DNA of 64,000 nucleotides from Gymnopilus junonius (GCA_015501075.1 JADNYJ010000015.1:310001-374000), one strand, 5' to 3'. Counted from the stretch's first letter, positions 1 to 14,887 are shown. Numbers and translations are program-made. Notes: generated from the letters alone by a model not told the origin.

Positions 1-90
1 GCGTTGGTCCCACTCCCAGCCTCATAATATTTATTTCTCATACCACCTTGCCATGCAGAGTCATATCCAACAGATTCCTCTATTGAGCCT

Positions 91-3000
91 ATGGTGTCGC
101 CATCGAATAGCGGCACAGGAGAAAATGCCACTATTTCAAATTCTTCCGATTACGACTGGGCCACGTTCATTTCTGCCTATTCTGCGGGGCGTTGGGACCC
201 CCATAGAACTCCAAACCCGCCACGATCGTACCAGCAAGTCTTGTCAGACTCGCATCGCCTTTCTAATTACGAGCTACCCACGGAACCGTCTGTCGCTGAA
301 GTAAGCGCTGAGGTAGCGGCAGACCATGTCGAGCTACAGAAGCAGGCCCAAGGCAATGACTCAACTCGGATTGACAACCGACCGCCTTCAATGCCATTAT
401 CTCCTTTACCCCCTTCGTTGTCTGGACAATCTATTACTTCCCCAGGCTCAATATCATCCCTCCCGTCTATGCCTTTGCGCTTGCCCACTCATCGCTTTCG
501 TAACTCCTTCTCTGACTCATTCCCTAATACCTCTCCAAATCAATCTTCAACGGCTGTATCCGACATCCACACCTCAGTGGCGACTATGCGCTGGGCAGCT
601 GCTAGGGTCGATATATCTCCTCTGGCTCTCCCTTCGCCCGAGCGCGAACTAGCTGATCCCATGCATGGCATTACTGCGACCATCCCAGGCTCTCATCCTC
701 CAGACACAGCCATTGTCGACTATGCTATTACCCCAGGTGGCACTCGGAAACCTAGGCTGAACGGTTTTTGGGAAGGCACTATTGATATAGACGATTCCGG
801 CAGTCCTATGCAGCTGTATGCAGCTGTAAACAGTCCATCAGAGCCTCCTATGACATCAGACACTTCGTCAGGAAGCGATCCAATAGTTTCGAGTTTATCA
901 CACTCTCCAATAACGCCGCAAGAGAAGCCAAACAATGTCGATGTAACTTCTGTTCATTCCGACCCCATCGCGCCGAATCCGCTGTTTCAGCTAGCGCCAC
1001 TTCCAGCAACGGTACCAGTCATTTCCTCTCACCAGGACGACGCCCTTTCAAATACAGATTATTTTGGATACCAGGATCGTCCGCTTTCTGAATCTGAACC
1101 CACCTCTCTGGAACCATCATCCACCGTCTCCCCTTCCCTGCTTCCTCCCCCAGTGATTATCCGCGACGTTGAATCGATGCCAGAGGATGGCCCTCTGTCT
1201 GTGCCAGCATTACCGAGGAGAGTGTGTCTGACGCGTCAGACCTCATCACCCCTTCCGGACTCGTCCCCTGCAGACGTACGCTATCTTGGAGGGCGTGTGC
1301 CTTCTGAGAGTCTCGCCTCCGTCAAGCTTAGCAAAGCTGCCAAGGAGGAACGAATGTTTGCGGAGTTGGAGTATCTCGCTCCTCCCTATCCACCCGACGA
1401 GCTAGAGCGCCGGCGTGCTTTGTACAAGTATGGCTCTTTGCAACACCTCATATTTGATTATTACTCACCCTGATTTTTCGTAGGTTTAATATCTGGAACA
1501 CAGGTCCAGACCTCAATTTTGACCGAATCGCGCACTTGGCGAAGCTTGTATTCAACACCAAGGGAGTCATAATCTCACTGATAGACACTCATGAGCAGTA
1601 AGTGTGCATTATATATCACCAGCAAAATAGGCTTTGATCTAACCAACTCATTATCAGATGGTTCAAATCGGAATGTGAGAACTATATTAATTCCATCTTT
1701 CGATAAATTTTAATATGTTATTATACAGGGGGCTTGAAGACGCTTAGCTGTTCAAGGACTCATACGTTTTGTGGGCATGCGATCTTGCAACGGTCTGCCT
1801 TTGCTATTTAACTTTTTGACTTCGCGTGTGAATTTGACGTCATACTAGTGGCGACGAACCCATGGTCGTGCTGGACACTTCCAAGGACTGGCGCTTTGAG
1901 AAGAACGTATGTCACAAATATTTCAACAACTTACTCTTAACCTCAAAGAATATACCCATTTTAGCCCCAGGTAATTGGGCCGCCTCATATTCGCTTTTAT
2001 GCAGGAGCGCCTTTACGAACTCATGATGGATATAATATCGGCACGTTAGTGATTATAATTCCTACCGTGGCCTTTGTCTTGACAATTCCTTTGGTCATAG
2101 ATTGGCGGTTATCGACGATCAATCCCGAGGAGACTTCTCACCACGGCAAAGACATACGTTGAAGGAATTCGCTGCTATTGCCATGCGTGAAATGGAGCTG
2201 TGGAAAGATAAGGTAAGCAAAACGACACCATTCTTTGGCGCTCTTACCATTAGCATTCTTCAGATCCAACTGCGGATCCGCGATAGAATCCAGAACTCAG
2301 TGAGTCAGACATGGATATGAGTGTTGTCGAAGTTAAGTCTCGTTGCAGATGGAGCAGTTCAGTCGGGAATGCTTGGAAATTGACACCGACGTCCACGACA
2401 GCGCAGAGCACCCAGACTTATTAGGAGCTTCTGCAATGGATAAAGTATACGACCGTGCTGCCAAGCTCGTCAAGCGGACATTGGATGTAGAAGGCGTGAT
2501 CGTCATGGATGTTTCTCATTGCGAGGTTTTAGAGTCGATGAGCGCCGAGGGGAGCGTTTCTATCAATATGCATCACGGAGATCCAAGTATGGAAATGACG
2601 ACGCGCCAACTGACGGCAGAGGAATATTCAAAACTTAATTCATTCTTTGAAAAATACCCTGATGGACGTATCTCGGAAGGCATTATCCCGCCCAGCTTCA
2701 AGCCTTTCCTGCCTACTCACGTGCAGTATGCTTTGAGTGTGTTATTCTCCTCTGATTATGATACTTGGCAAAACTCCTCTGATAACTTTAACCATGCCAG
2801 CTGTTCCTATCTTCAATATCGACAAACGGCCGTTTGCTCTGCTTTGTGCTTACAACACACATGAGCACGCCAAGCAATTCGTAAGTATTTTCCTTCCAAA
2901 CTGGAGATCAGTTTCATAACGGTTAGTACAGTTGGAAGGACATGAACTTTCTTATCTACGGGCTATAGGTGCATATCTCTTTTGCAAGCGTTTTGGACCT

Positions 3001-5639
3001 CTTGACTATATATTTTTTCAGGTGTTATTATACTTTCTGCCGTTTTGAAGAGACGCATGATTTTGGCTGACAAGGCCAAGGGACTCTTTATCTCCAAGTA
3101 AGTACCTCTTTCTCAGCAATAGATTTCGTAGCTTACAGGCCTCATAGTATCTCACATGAGCTTCGCACACCTTTACATGGGGTCCGTATGTTGTCACGCA
3201 TCTTCTTTCGGAACCTAACTTACTAGCAGATATTGGCCGCGGCCGAGCTACTCAGCGATAGCTCATTGAACCACGCTCAGCAGTCTTTTTTGCAGACTGT
3301 GCAAGCCTGCGGGACATCACTTGTGGAAACGGTCAATCATGTACTCGACTTCACCAAGCTGAGCGGCAACAGCAAGGCTGGTGGAGTAGAGAACGTAATC
3401 GTACCATCAACGTATGCCTTTCTTCTTAGACAATCAACGACTTTGTTGACCGGTCTCATGCAGCGTTGATTTAATGCAACTCGTAGAAGAAGCAGTTGAC
3501 GGTTGCTGGATCGGACATCGGGCTCGTACAGCTATCATGGAGGATTCAGGTATCGGGAGTGTTTACTCCCCTCCAAATAAAGACAACGGATCTCCTGTTG
3601 CTTCGCGTAGGAAACACGTTGAGACAGTGGTCGACATTGGTTATCGATCAGGGGTATGCTTACTGATAACTCTATTGTCAAGCAATTAACTGTATTTTTT
3701 AATCAGGGTTGGACGGTCAAATGTGAGAAGGGCGGCATTCGACGAGTTCTGATGAATCTCTTTGGGAATAGCCTGAAGTTCACATCTGTGAGCCCCCTCG
3801 TTCAAGTGAGATTGTTTGCTTAATTGGTCTTGCATGTTTTCCAGGACGGTTATGTCCATGTCATACTTCGTGAGCTTCCTCCCTCGGAAGATGATCCTCC
3901 GGACAAGATTAAGGTTGAACTGGCAGTCTTCGACACCGGGAAGGTATGTACCTACAGTCGAGCTAGTCATTCTTGCTTTATTAACTTTAAGCTATAGGGT
4001 ATTAGTCAGAATTTCCTGAAGGTAACGTATTTATTGGGTTCTTTATGATGACTTAGGCTAACGACCCCTCTAGAATCAACTTTTTCATCCTTTCTCGCAA
4101 GAAAACCCTCTGCAGACAGGCACAGGCCTTGGACTTGCCATTGTCAGTAGCATAGTCACGTCTGAACACGTTGCTGGTAAAGTTGATGTCTGGAGCGAAG
4201 AAGGCGTAGGGACAGAGATCAAAGTCACGTTCCCTGCAGAGGTTCTAGATGCAGGCTCTAAGTCTACTTCACAGCATTTGGAGCCTTTCAAACTCGATGA
4301 AACGCATTCATTGCCAACTGTGTCGCTGATAGGCTTCTCTAGCTCGCACAAGGGTGTGCAGCTGCTCAGGAATACTCTCAATATGTACCTAACATCATGG
4401 TGGGGTTTTGAGATTGCTGATGGGGATGGCGACATTGTCATCGTCAACGAGGACTTGGCACCAATCATTGCTGCCACGGAAGGTCGCGACACCAGTCGAG
4501 CATATATCATCTTGTCAGGAGCGAGAGGCAATCCGACGATCATGTCGATCGCTAGCGAGCACGAGCGCATTGGCGGATTCTGTCGTATAATATACAAGCC
4601 GGGTGGTCCCTCCCGACTTCGAGCAGTCCTTAAGCTTTGCCTTCATGCACTGAAAATCGGCAAGTCTCGAACACCTTCACCTGGGCCAATGAAGACGGCG
4701 AATGAAGATTCGATGGAGAGATCTGTATCTGGTGGTAGTATCTTCAGACGTAATTCAGAAGAGGCTAGTACCAGAACCAGACTCGGAGGCCCACCTAGAC
4801 GGCCGCATATGACGCCACGCTCATCGACTGCCAATCCCCTGCCTACAAGATGGGGGCTGCTACCACGAAGTGACGAGTCAATCGAGACGCCTGATCCTGA
4901 TACAGCTGCGCCAGCTATATCTCTCGGCTCAGGCGGAAGCTTGCTCAAGTCTTCACTTGGGTCCCTTGCACCTGGTCGGAGGTTCCGGGTCCTCGTCGTA
5001 GAAGACAACAGTATCCTTCGAAATCTACTGTAAGAATCAAATTGCCTTATTGGCTTCATTGTTCACAGTAATCTTCCAGGATCAAATGGCTTTCGAATAA
5101 GGTGGAAAGATTGTTCAACCCACATGCTGTAACTGACTATTGATTGTACAGGGTTATGAATACTTCTCTGCCGTGGACGGACGGGACGGAGTTAGCGTAT
5201 TCGAGAAAGAAGGTCCTTTCGAGTAAGTGCCTCAGTGCGTAAGATAGAATTATTTAGACATGTGTGTCTCATTTTCAGCGTTGTGCTCTTGGATCTTTCG
5301 ATGCCAGTCTTGGATGGTAGGTTCATGCAAAAAAATGTGCATAAAATCCATGGTTTGACTTTTCTTTTTTCCACAGGCATTGGAGCAACGACAGAAATTC
5401 GCCGAGTAGAGACTAAAAAGGCCAAGGATTGTGTAGACATGCGCCCATCACGTATTCTAGCTTTAACAGGGATGTCGTCCTTGGAAGATAAAAGACGCGC
5501 ATTTGAAGCTGGAGTGGATGGCTAGTACGTACAACTTCTTCAAGCACCATCTGACTTTTACTCATATCACTACAGCCTCGTCAAGCCCGTAGCATTCAAA
5601 GTACTGGATGACATGTTCCATAAGTTAGGCGTTTCATGA
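91..5639 (+). CDS. hybrid histidine kinase with GAF-like sensor region and C-terminal receiver
   Basis: Multi-exon gene for a cytosolic two-component hybrid kinase that would autophosphorylate on His and pass phosphate to its own receiver Asp, then to a phosphotransfer protein. The first ~450 residues are Ser/Pro-rich and look disordered. Next come GAF-like segments (about 1480-2860), then the HisKA H-box [10 protein letters not shown] near 3153-3180. The ATPase domain shows the N box ([10 protein letters not shown], ~3755), G1 (DTGKGIS, ~3933-4010) and G2 (GTGLGLAIV, ~4120). A Ser-rich linker leads to a receiver ([11 protein letters not shown] near 4983, phospho-acceptor [11 protein letters not shown] near 5290, switch Lys in LVKPV near 5580). 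The start at 91 is the first ATG after an in-frame stop at 25-27. No membrane segment was seen. The exact fungal kinase group was not determined. Confidence 0.88.
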
Positions 5640-6297
5640 CAGGCACTGTACTTGCTTTTCTTTTTTCGACTTTGCTCCTGCTGCTTTGCCATGGTATCCT
5701 CCTATTTCTGTAATCTAGAACCTGCTGACACGAGCTATATATTACTTCCATTTTATCCAGATGCATCACCATCTAGCATTCATTTTCAGCTGCTTGGCAT
5801 TCTTCCTATGTTCTTATCTTTTGATGTCGCTCTGTATTCGCACCCTTTGAATCGTCAAAACTTTTCACCCGTACCATTTTTACACCGCAAGCCTCGCCTC
5901 GATATCAACACACCAGCAACATTATCAAACTGCTGACAAGTTCTGCTCAAATTTCATTGTTCATCAATGAGCCTGTTATTTCGTATTCAAATGTGGGTAA
6001 GTCCAATGACAAAATACCCCTGCTTGTTCCGGTAAAAAAATATGTACAGTGAATCGTCAAAAGATTGTGTTTCCGAAGATACATTGGTGGACATGATAGT
6101 AAGGTAGATAAGAGGCACTGTAGCGTCCCTTCGAATATCTATGCCCAGTTCAGGCAGTTTTTGGTGACGGAATAAAAGTACAACAATTTTAAAAATCTTT
6201 TTTGGCTTGCTGCTTTTTTTGCTGTTGGAAGAGCAGACTCCAATGGCGCCCCGACTTCCAATATACGCAAGGCTGAGATCTACCTGCCGGACGACCT
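5640..6297. other. convergent 3' intergenic region
   Basis: Spacer between the tail of the histidine kinase and the tail of homocitrate synthase. It is pyrimidine-rich just after 5640 and has an AATAAA-like stretch near 6170. It contains only short, unconvincing open frames, so it is probably the two 3' UTRs. Confidence 0.5.
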
Positions 6298-8139
<1,842 letters not shown>

Positions 8140-8552
8140 TATGTTTAGCAAGGGGTGATCGAAGGGAAGAATACAAAAATTTGACAATCAAATCTACGCT
8201 TTTTCAATCGCCAAATTCCTCTGACTCATTTAACTCATCCCTTCCAAATTTAGTACTCTCCGCCATCGGCCGAAAATTTCGTCGGCCAAACCTTCGTCGA
8301 CAATACACAGAAACACGAATCATACTCATCATTAAGCACTAGAGTGAGGCTTACAACCTCGAATAATTTAAAATACGATAGTTGGTCGTCAGATTTATGT
8401 ACCAGAGTCAACGCGTCCTAGAAGACATTCCCCTGGGTTATCCGAGTAACCTTCCGAGATGCAGACGGCGATTTAGCGGGATGGCAAGAAATAGCTGGAT
8501 GCAGGTATTACATTCACCAAGGCTTTGGTTAGAGTAGGAACAAGGTGGGGGC
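8140..8552. other. promoter region of homocitrate synthase
   Basis: About 410 bases between the homocitrate synthase start and the stop of the upstream VPS71-like gene, which lies on the same strand. It should hold the LYS20 promoter and the VPS71 3' UTR. Two short GC-rich CGGCC-type motifs occur near 8267-8288, but I cannot assign a regulator. Confidence 0.4.
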
Positions 8553-9266
8553 TCATATTACTCGTCGTTCACAACGCGTTTCAGCATGAACGCCTTCACA
8601 ATTGTGATCACAATAAGGCATTGCGCATCGCCTGCATTTGTATGTACCCCAGTACCCACAGACAGAGCATATCAAGCGAGGGGGATAAACTGAAGGGGGA
8701 GCACTGGCCGTCAAATAATTAGGCACATTCGGGGGAAGCGAAGCGACGTTCTACGTGGTACATGGCCAAGAATTGGTTAGACAAAGATTGGGCAGCAAGT
8801 CATTAACCTGGAACGAACCGATTCCTCGATATAGGTTGTCAAATTTTTGCGGTAGAGCAACGCGGTCCGCACATTCATGGTAGACTTTTTCTTCGTAGCA
8901 GCAGGAGAAGTCCCGGGAATGTTGAGATCCCGTTTGTCTGAGATAATCTGGCGTCCGCGGCCTTTGTGGTATTTATTACCGCCTTCCTCGTCCTCATCGC
9001 CTACACCCGCTAGAAGAGTAGGTTCTGCATAATTTGACCTCTATCCGCCCTCGTGTTAGAGCACTATATGGAGCCTAGAACACTGCGATTATACCTCGAG
9101 TTCGTCCAGATGTCGTTTAGTCCTCTTAGCAATTACTTCCGGAGTGAGAGTTTGAACTGTTGCTGCATTCTGACGAACTAAGAAAGAAAAGAATGTAAGG
9201 AAAGAAGAGGTAGCAGTCGACGAATAAGAGTTACCGACGCTGTTCTCTGCCTCTCTTCGGTGGCAT
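8553..9266 (-). CDS. VPS71: HIT-type zinc finger protein, VPS71/ZNHIT1-like SWR1 subunit
   Basis: Small nuclear protein, expected subunit of the SWR1 complex that deposits histone H2A.Z. Spliced by hand on the minus strand. One exon gives TPEVIAKRTKRHLDELE. An intron ending with TAG before the next exon restores the frame and yields RSNYAEPTLLAGVGDEDEEG. The family-typical LLYRKNLTTYIEES precedes a second intron, and the last exon (about 8553-8748) gives PNYLTASAPPSVYP and then the HIT finger: CSVCGYWGTYKC, CRRCAMPYC, CEGVHAETRC. All expected Cys/His positions are present. TGA is at 8553-8555. The 5' end is uncertain: the ATG at 9264-9266 is a candidate, but the first splice junction does not join in phase with any obvious acceptor, so a further upstream exon is possible. 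Confidence 0.82.
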
Positions 9267-9536
9267 TGGCAGTGGTCAAAAGTAAAGTTGTTGAATTTCG
9301 TAATTCGGCCGAGCTTACACGAAGATGGTCATGAGCGGCAACACTATCAAGCACGCCATTACAATAAAATCGTATCGTAAGATGCAAACGGATTCAAACA
9401 TACTTCTTCCATTCAACCTCCATTTTCTTTCCTTCTTGCTAGGACTTTGTATTCCATTTCTTGTTTCTACGACGGATAACATCAACATACCGCTCGCAGA
9501 TTTTGCCGTACCCCTAAAATTTAGTTGCCCCGCAAA

Positions 9537-12500
9537 ATGGCACCATCTATTGACCCGCGTGCGCTAGGGAAGCTTCCTGCTCACGATCTACCCACTCCAG
9601 AACCAGAATCTCCCTTGAGACCTCGCAAACCATACCGATTTTCGACGTTATGTGCAACAGTCGAGAACCCCGATATGAAAGATCAGTATGGCAGCAGTTC
9701 AGTACCGATCTACCAAACGGCGACCTTCAAAGGTGTCGGAGAACAGTATGACTACTCAAGGAGCGGAAATCCAACAAGAAGCCATCTCGGTAAGATTTTT
9801 TTCTCTGATCTTCCTAAGCTGAATCTTTGGACCATAGAACATCACATTGCTAAGATTTCTTCTGCAACGCATGCCTTTGCCGTGTCCTCAGGAATGGCCG
9901 CCCTTGATGTCATTTTGCGCTTGCTGAAGCCAGGCGACGAAATCATAGCAGGAGACGACCTCTACGGCGGAACGAACCGCCTTTTGACCTACATTCGGAC
10001 TCATGTCGGTGTCACTATCCATCATGTAGACACTACCAATCCCCATAGTCTTCACCCTTTCATTAACTCCAAGACTGCGATGGTCCTCCTTGAATCACCT
10101 ACAAACCCTTTGCTCAAGATTGCGGATTTAGCAACCATAAGCAAGGATGTGAAGGAGCGAGCCTCGGATGCCGTCATTGTAGTCGACAATACTATGATGA
10201 GCCCATACCTCCAAAGGCCTCTCGAGCACGGTGCGGACATCGTCTATGACAGCGCTACGAAATATCTTAGTGGTCATCATGATCTCATGGCTGGAGTCGT
10301 TACCTGCAACAGAGATGATCTCGCCAAAAAATTGGCCTTCACGATTAACAGTGTTGGCAACGCTCTGACACCAATAGACTCTTTCCTCCTCCTTCGAGGT
10401 ACCAAGACCCTGGCCCTGCGCATGGATAGGCAACAAACCAATGCGCAAGTAGTGGCAGAGTATCTTCATAGCCTTGGCTTCCGCGTCCATTACCCCGGAC
10501 TGCCCAACCATCCAGGACGAGAAATACATAACAGGATTGCAGATGGCAATGGCGCCGTGTTGAGCTTTGAGACAGGCAATGTACAGCTAAGTGAGAAGAT
10601 AGTCGGAGGGACTAGGTTATGGGGTATTAGTGTTAGCTTCGGGTGCGTAAACAGTTTGATTAGTATGCCTTGTGTCATGTCGTGAGTCTTTTTTCGTTTT
10701 TACGCCATTCGGTTAATGATGGTCTCTTTAGCCACGCCTCGATCGATCCCGCGGTGCGAGCTGCCCGTGGACTACCGGAGGACCTCATCCGACTCTGTGT
10801 TGGCATTGAGGACCCACATGATCTTTTGGACGACTTAGAACGAGCCCTCATCGACGCGGGCGCCATAGCTTTCGATGCTTCTCAAAACAAATTTGTCAGA
10901 GTTCCTGATGACGATGCTTTGACTCTAGCTGTTCAAAAGCTTCATCTTGATGAGGAAAAGGAATGGTTCATCAGTGCTCCGGGAAAGATCATCTTGTTCG
11001 GTGAACACGCAGTTGTGCACGGTGTAGTAAGTTTTTCTTCTTCTTCCGCTCAGGGCCAGGTACGAGCGGACCTACGGGAATGGATACCCCCGGGATCGAC
11101 TGTACTGGTGTTCAAATTTTTTCATGAAACAACTGTGCGGAGAGCGTCCTGCTGATTATGCCTACCCTTTTTTTCTCGTAGACTGCGATCGCCGCGTCTG
11201 TGGACCTCCGGTGCTATGGGCTCGCGACTCCCAGACATGATGATAAGATCTCGATCCATCTCCAAGATATAGATAACTTCCGTTATGAATGGGACGTTGA
11301 CTGTCTACCATGGGACGCAGTAACACCTATCGCACCCGGCGACGAACATCCGGAGCAGCTTGACGAGAGACTGGTGGAGGCATTGAATAAGACAGCCCTG
11401 AACGTCATTGGTTCTGAACAGAAGGCTGCTCATGGGGCCTGTCTAGTGTTCCTGTATCTTTATATGGTACTGAACCGTAATGAACATCAGTGAGTAATAA
11501 CCTGCCTCCGCGGTCCATGTGTCGCAATACTTGCGTATTCATGAAACTCATTTGGCGTGATTTTTACAGCCCCACATTCAATTTTACGGCTCGATCAACT
11601 CTACCTGTGGGTGCAGGCTTGGGTTCGTCGGCGTCTTATTCAGTGTGTGCCGCAACCGCATCACTACTAGTCCATCGTCGGTTGGAGCTGCCTTCACCGC
11701 CTGTGCCTTCCTCGTCTGACCATGTCCATGTTTCCCACCAAGGCCGACGGGCCATCCCCCCGGCGACAGCAGAGGAGATTAACAAATGGGCATTTGTAGC
11801 TGAGAAGATCCTCCATGGAAATCCTAGTGGGGTGGATAACAGTGTCGCAGTATTTGGGGGTGCTCTTGCCTATACTCGTCCTGGATTTGGAAAGAAAAGC
11901 GGAATGGAAGGGATCCAGGGGTAAGCTCCGGCTATCCATCGTTGAATAAGGTTGTCATAACAGGGATCTGACCATTGCCATTTAACCCCCTAGATTCAAA
12001 TCTCTAAGGTTCCTACTGACTAATTCGAGAGTACCACGCGATACGAAGAAATTAGTCGCTGGTGTCGGCCAAAAAAAGGCAAACGTTAGTGCTTATTAAA
12101 CTAGAGTGTTGATCTTAGCAATTCATTTCTGTCGTCGCCAGGAACCAGAACTTGTGAATGGTATTTTACATGCCATTCAAAGTATCAGCGATGAGGCGAG
12201 GAGGGCTTTGGCGGATCCGGAGTTACCTCGCGATGCATTACTATCCTCTCTTTCTGTGAGTACAAGGCTTTAGGTCGGCACTTTATCTCAAACTGACAAT
12301 GGTTCGTTCGTAAATTAGGGTCTCATGAAGGAAAATCACGAGCACCTCGTAACACTAGGTGTATCACACCCTTCGTTAGAGAGAATAAGAGAAAAAACCG
12401 CATCACCACATGGCTTGACAACAAAACTCACAGGCGCTGGAGGAGGTGGTTGCGCTGTCACCCTTATTCCTGACGGTATGTGTCCTTGTCCTGCTGTGTT

Positions 12501-12875
12501 GGATGCACGAGGCTGAGGCGGAACATCACCTATATAGATTTCAAAGATGAACGCCTGCATGATCTGATCAGCACCTTGATCCGCGAAAGCTTCCAGCCTT
12601 ATCTTACATCTGTCGGAGGAAGTGGTCTCGGAATCTTGTCTCCATACCCTGAGCATCGCAATCGTGGATCTGGACCTCTCCATACAGCCGTAGGAGTGGG
12701 CCAGGTGACTCCTCCGGATACACCGATGCCCAGGGAATTATCTCCCAGTCAAATTGTGGATGGACCGATGAAGGGATCCGGCGATATTGAGCCGCTACAT
12801 GGTCCTTTCCTGTCTAGAACAGTGGCGGAGCTCCCAGCTTGGGCCTCTGAACTTGGACGTTGGATGTACGTCTGA
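9537..12875 (+). CDS. bifunctional cystathionine beta-lyase / mevalonate kinase fusion
   Basis: Nine exons (9537-9789, 9838-10681, 10732-11026, 11182-11489, 11570-11920, 11994-12084, 12142-12255, 12319-12475, 12538-12875) sum to 2751 bases, 916 residues. Residues 1 to ~415 are a Cys/Met-metabolism PLP enzyme: YDYSRSGNPTR, the substrate loop, VVDNTMMSPYLQRPL, PLP Lys about residue 226 in YDSATKYLSGH, and a normal C-terminal RGLPEDLIRLCVGIED. A ~30-residue linker leads into a GHMP kinase: APGKIILFGEHAVVHG from ~447, the glycine-rich PVGAGLGSSAS ~580, catalytic Asp in NPSGVDNS ~650, and KLTGAGGGGCAVTL ~788. Exon 3 carries both the lyase tail and the first kinase motif in one open frame without any Met. 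The lyase would make homocysteine from cystathionine; the kinase would phosphorylate mevalonate. An AATAAA lies at 12993. Confidence 0.87.
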
Positions 12876-13624
12876 GGGACAACCTTGGTTCTTCACGGCT
12901 GTGCCTCTTGGACAGCGAATATTCCATGCGGTGAGAGTAATTCCGGATATTAAGATCCCATCTAATCGATGCCTGCACGTTTTCGCGGAACGAATAAATT
13001 ATATTTGTACATACTCAGAAATGCTATTGTAAACTTCTCGAGCTGCTCAAAGAATTCTTGAATAATGCCTCTATCTTTCAAGAAAGCCAGTGACTACATT
13101 GGAAAAGATGCCTCTATATCACGACAAGCCTGGAATTTTTAAATCATTTGAACTTCTTTCTTTCCGTAGGTCATCCACATTGGCAGTATGTGTCATTGGT
13201 CTATAGCATTCCTTCTGGTTTTAACATGTCACATGCCATTAGTTCCGCCACAGAAAATGTATCGATGTCTTGTAAATCCCTTGGCGTGAAAATAATCTCT
13301 TCTGAGACTGAGTTGCCGCCCACACAGAGGCACGCAGGCGCCTTTGCCAAGGAACATTTCTAAATTTAGATGGCGCGTTGTCTATTTTTGACAGCCCGAT
13401 CCTTTGATTGATTTTGTACCTGTTTTGGAAGGAATCTACATAAGATCTCTAACTCCTAAAACTCTCTTTGAACTTTAGAACGCCATCCATACTCAGGTGA
13501 ATCGAAATTTATAGTTATACAAAATAAGCGAATATTTACTAGTCATACAGATTAGGTATCGAGGTTAGTGTGTCTTGAGTCCCTGCCTAGTTCGTGTAAT
13601 AAACTGAAATACAAGCAAATGCTT
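12876..13624. other. convergent intergenic region
   Basis: Spacer between the ends of the fusion gene and the sesquiterpene synthase. It is AT-rich with an AATAAA at about 12993-12998, suitable as the polyadenylation signal of the fusion transcript. I see no coding frame with recognisable content. Confidence 0.45.
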
Positions 13625-14887
13625 TCACTCTTCATCCGATTCAGAAAAGCTGTCGTTAGAGACTTCTCTTGGTCGCAAAATCACTATTCCTGTTTCCTTC
13701 ACCTCTAAGTGTCTGGATCCAAAATACCTAACGGTTTCAAAACTCCATCTACAAGGCCACATACAATGAGTAAATGGCAACTTCTTACAAAAAATTAACT
13801 TACTCGAGGTTACCAATCATCCACGACCCTATCGCTTCAATGAAACGAGCCGCATCAGCACCGAGGGAGGGAGCCAGACGTTTCTTTGCCGAGAGGTAGG
13901 TATTAACAAATTCGCCGCAGCGAACACCGATTTGGTCTGCCGTATCTTGCAAACTCGTGCCGTTTTCTTGCATTAGGACTGTGACGATGTTATTGCCGCT
14001 GATACCCTTTGATTGCTCCATATCGTAAGAATACACGTCCTAGATTAATAAGCAGTCAGCCAAAGCCATATACTCGGCATCAATGTTCGCTCACATTAGC
14101 CCAGCAAACGTGATCGCATGCAGCCCAATAGGCTTCCAAGAATGCCTCGTCCTCGTAGACTTCATCATCTAGGTCGATTCCGAGAATATACTCTACTAGC
14201 GCGAAGCATAGAAGAACAGCACTATTGTATCGACGAAGTGAAACGAATGATGCAAGGTCGGCTACTTTATTCCGTTCGCGGAGTTCAGCCTCAACGGCTA
14301 CACATTGGGTGTATTTGTCGCAGAGTTCGATGAACCGCCGAACATTCCTTGGGCCGGCTCGACCAAGAAACCGAGCTCTAAACCTACGAATTTAATTGCA
14401 ATTAGCATGTATACTTTTTTACCAATAGAAGACAGTTACTCTTTTGTGATTTTTGCCAGGATAGAGTCATCATCCCAGTCAGGATATTGCATGGCTTTCA
14501 GAAAAATTTGGCCAGTAGCGGCTGCATCTAGTCCATTCTGTTCGTCGCTGACTTCATCGACAACGAAGAGCAAGTTTACCTGATTATAAAGAAAAATGTA
14601 CCGATTTAACAATGACGAGGTATACGAGTCGCATGAGAATGAATACTCACGAAATCGCAAGTTGTGCGAAGTTGTTCACAGTCCGCGTACCAGTATACGT
14701 GGGAGCAAAGAAGTTCGTTAACACCTTGAACGAAGAAAGCACGTTTTCTATCGGTGAAAATGTCGTAGCTGTTGATCCATGCCCGTGATTCAGCAGAAGC
14801 CTGCCTGTAGTAAGGATTGGTTGCGTCCTTCAAAGGACAAGTAGCCAAGAGATTAGGAAGACGGAATTGACGAGGTGAAGGGGACAT
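13625..14887 (-). CDS. sesquiterpene synthase (class I terpene cyclase)
   Basis: Five exons (14651-14887, 14440-14579, 14095-14383, 13804-14039, 13625-13748) sum to 1026 bases, 341 residues, normal for basidiomycete sesquiterpene synthases, which cyclise farnesyl diphosphate. The Mg2+-binding aspartate-rich motif is DEVSDEQ (exon 2). The NSE triad is [13 protein letters not shown], split by the intron between exons 3 and 4. The conserved RRYNSAV segment supplies the diphosphate-sensing Arg region, and the C terminus has the RY pair in ETVRYF. The start ATG is at 14885-14887. The product cannot be predicted from sequence alone. It lies tail-to-tail with the mevalonate kinase fusion, which acts upstream in the same metabolic route; no P450, oxidoreductase or transporter is adjacent. 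Confidence 0.92.

Noticed and set aside
53..304. Small plus-strand frame overlapping the histidine kinase start
   Set aside because: Overlaps the kinase's first exon in another frame and has no recognisable content.
11182..12875. Mevalonate kinase as a separate gene
   Set aside because: Its first motif (APGKIILFGEHAVVHG) lies in the lyase's exon 3, and there is no Met in that frame between 10732 and 11026. A separate start would need an unseen exon.
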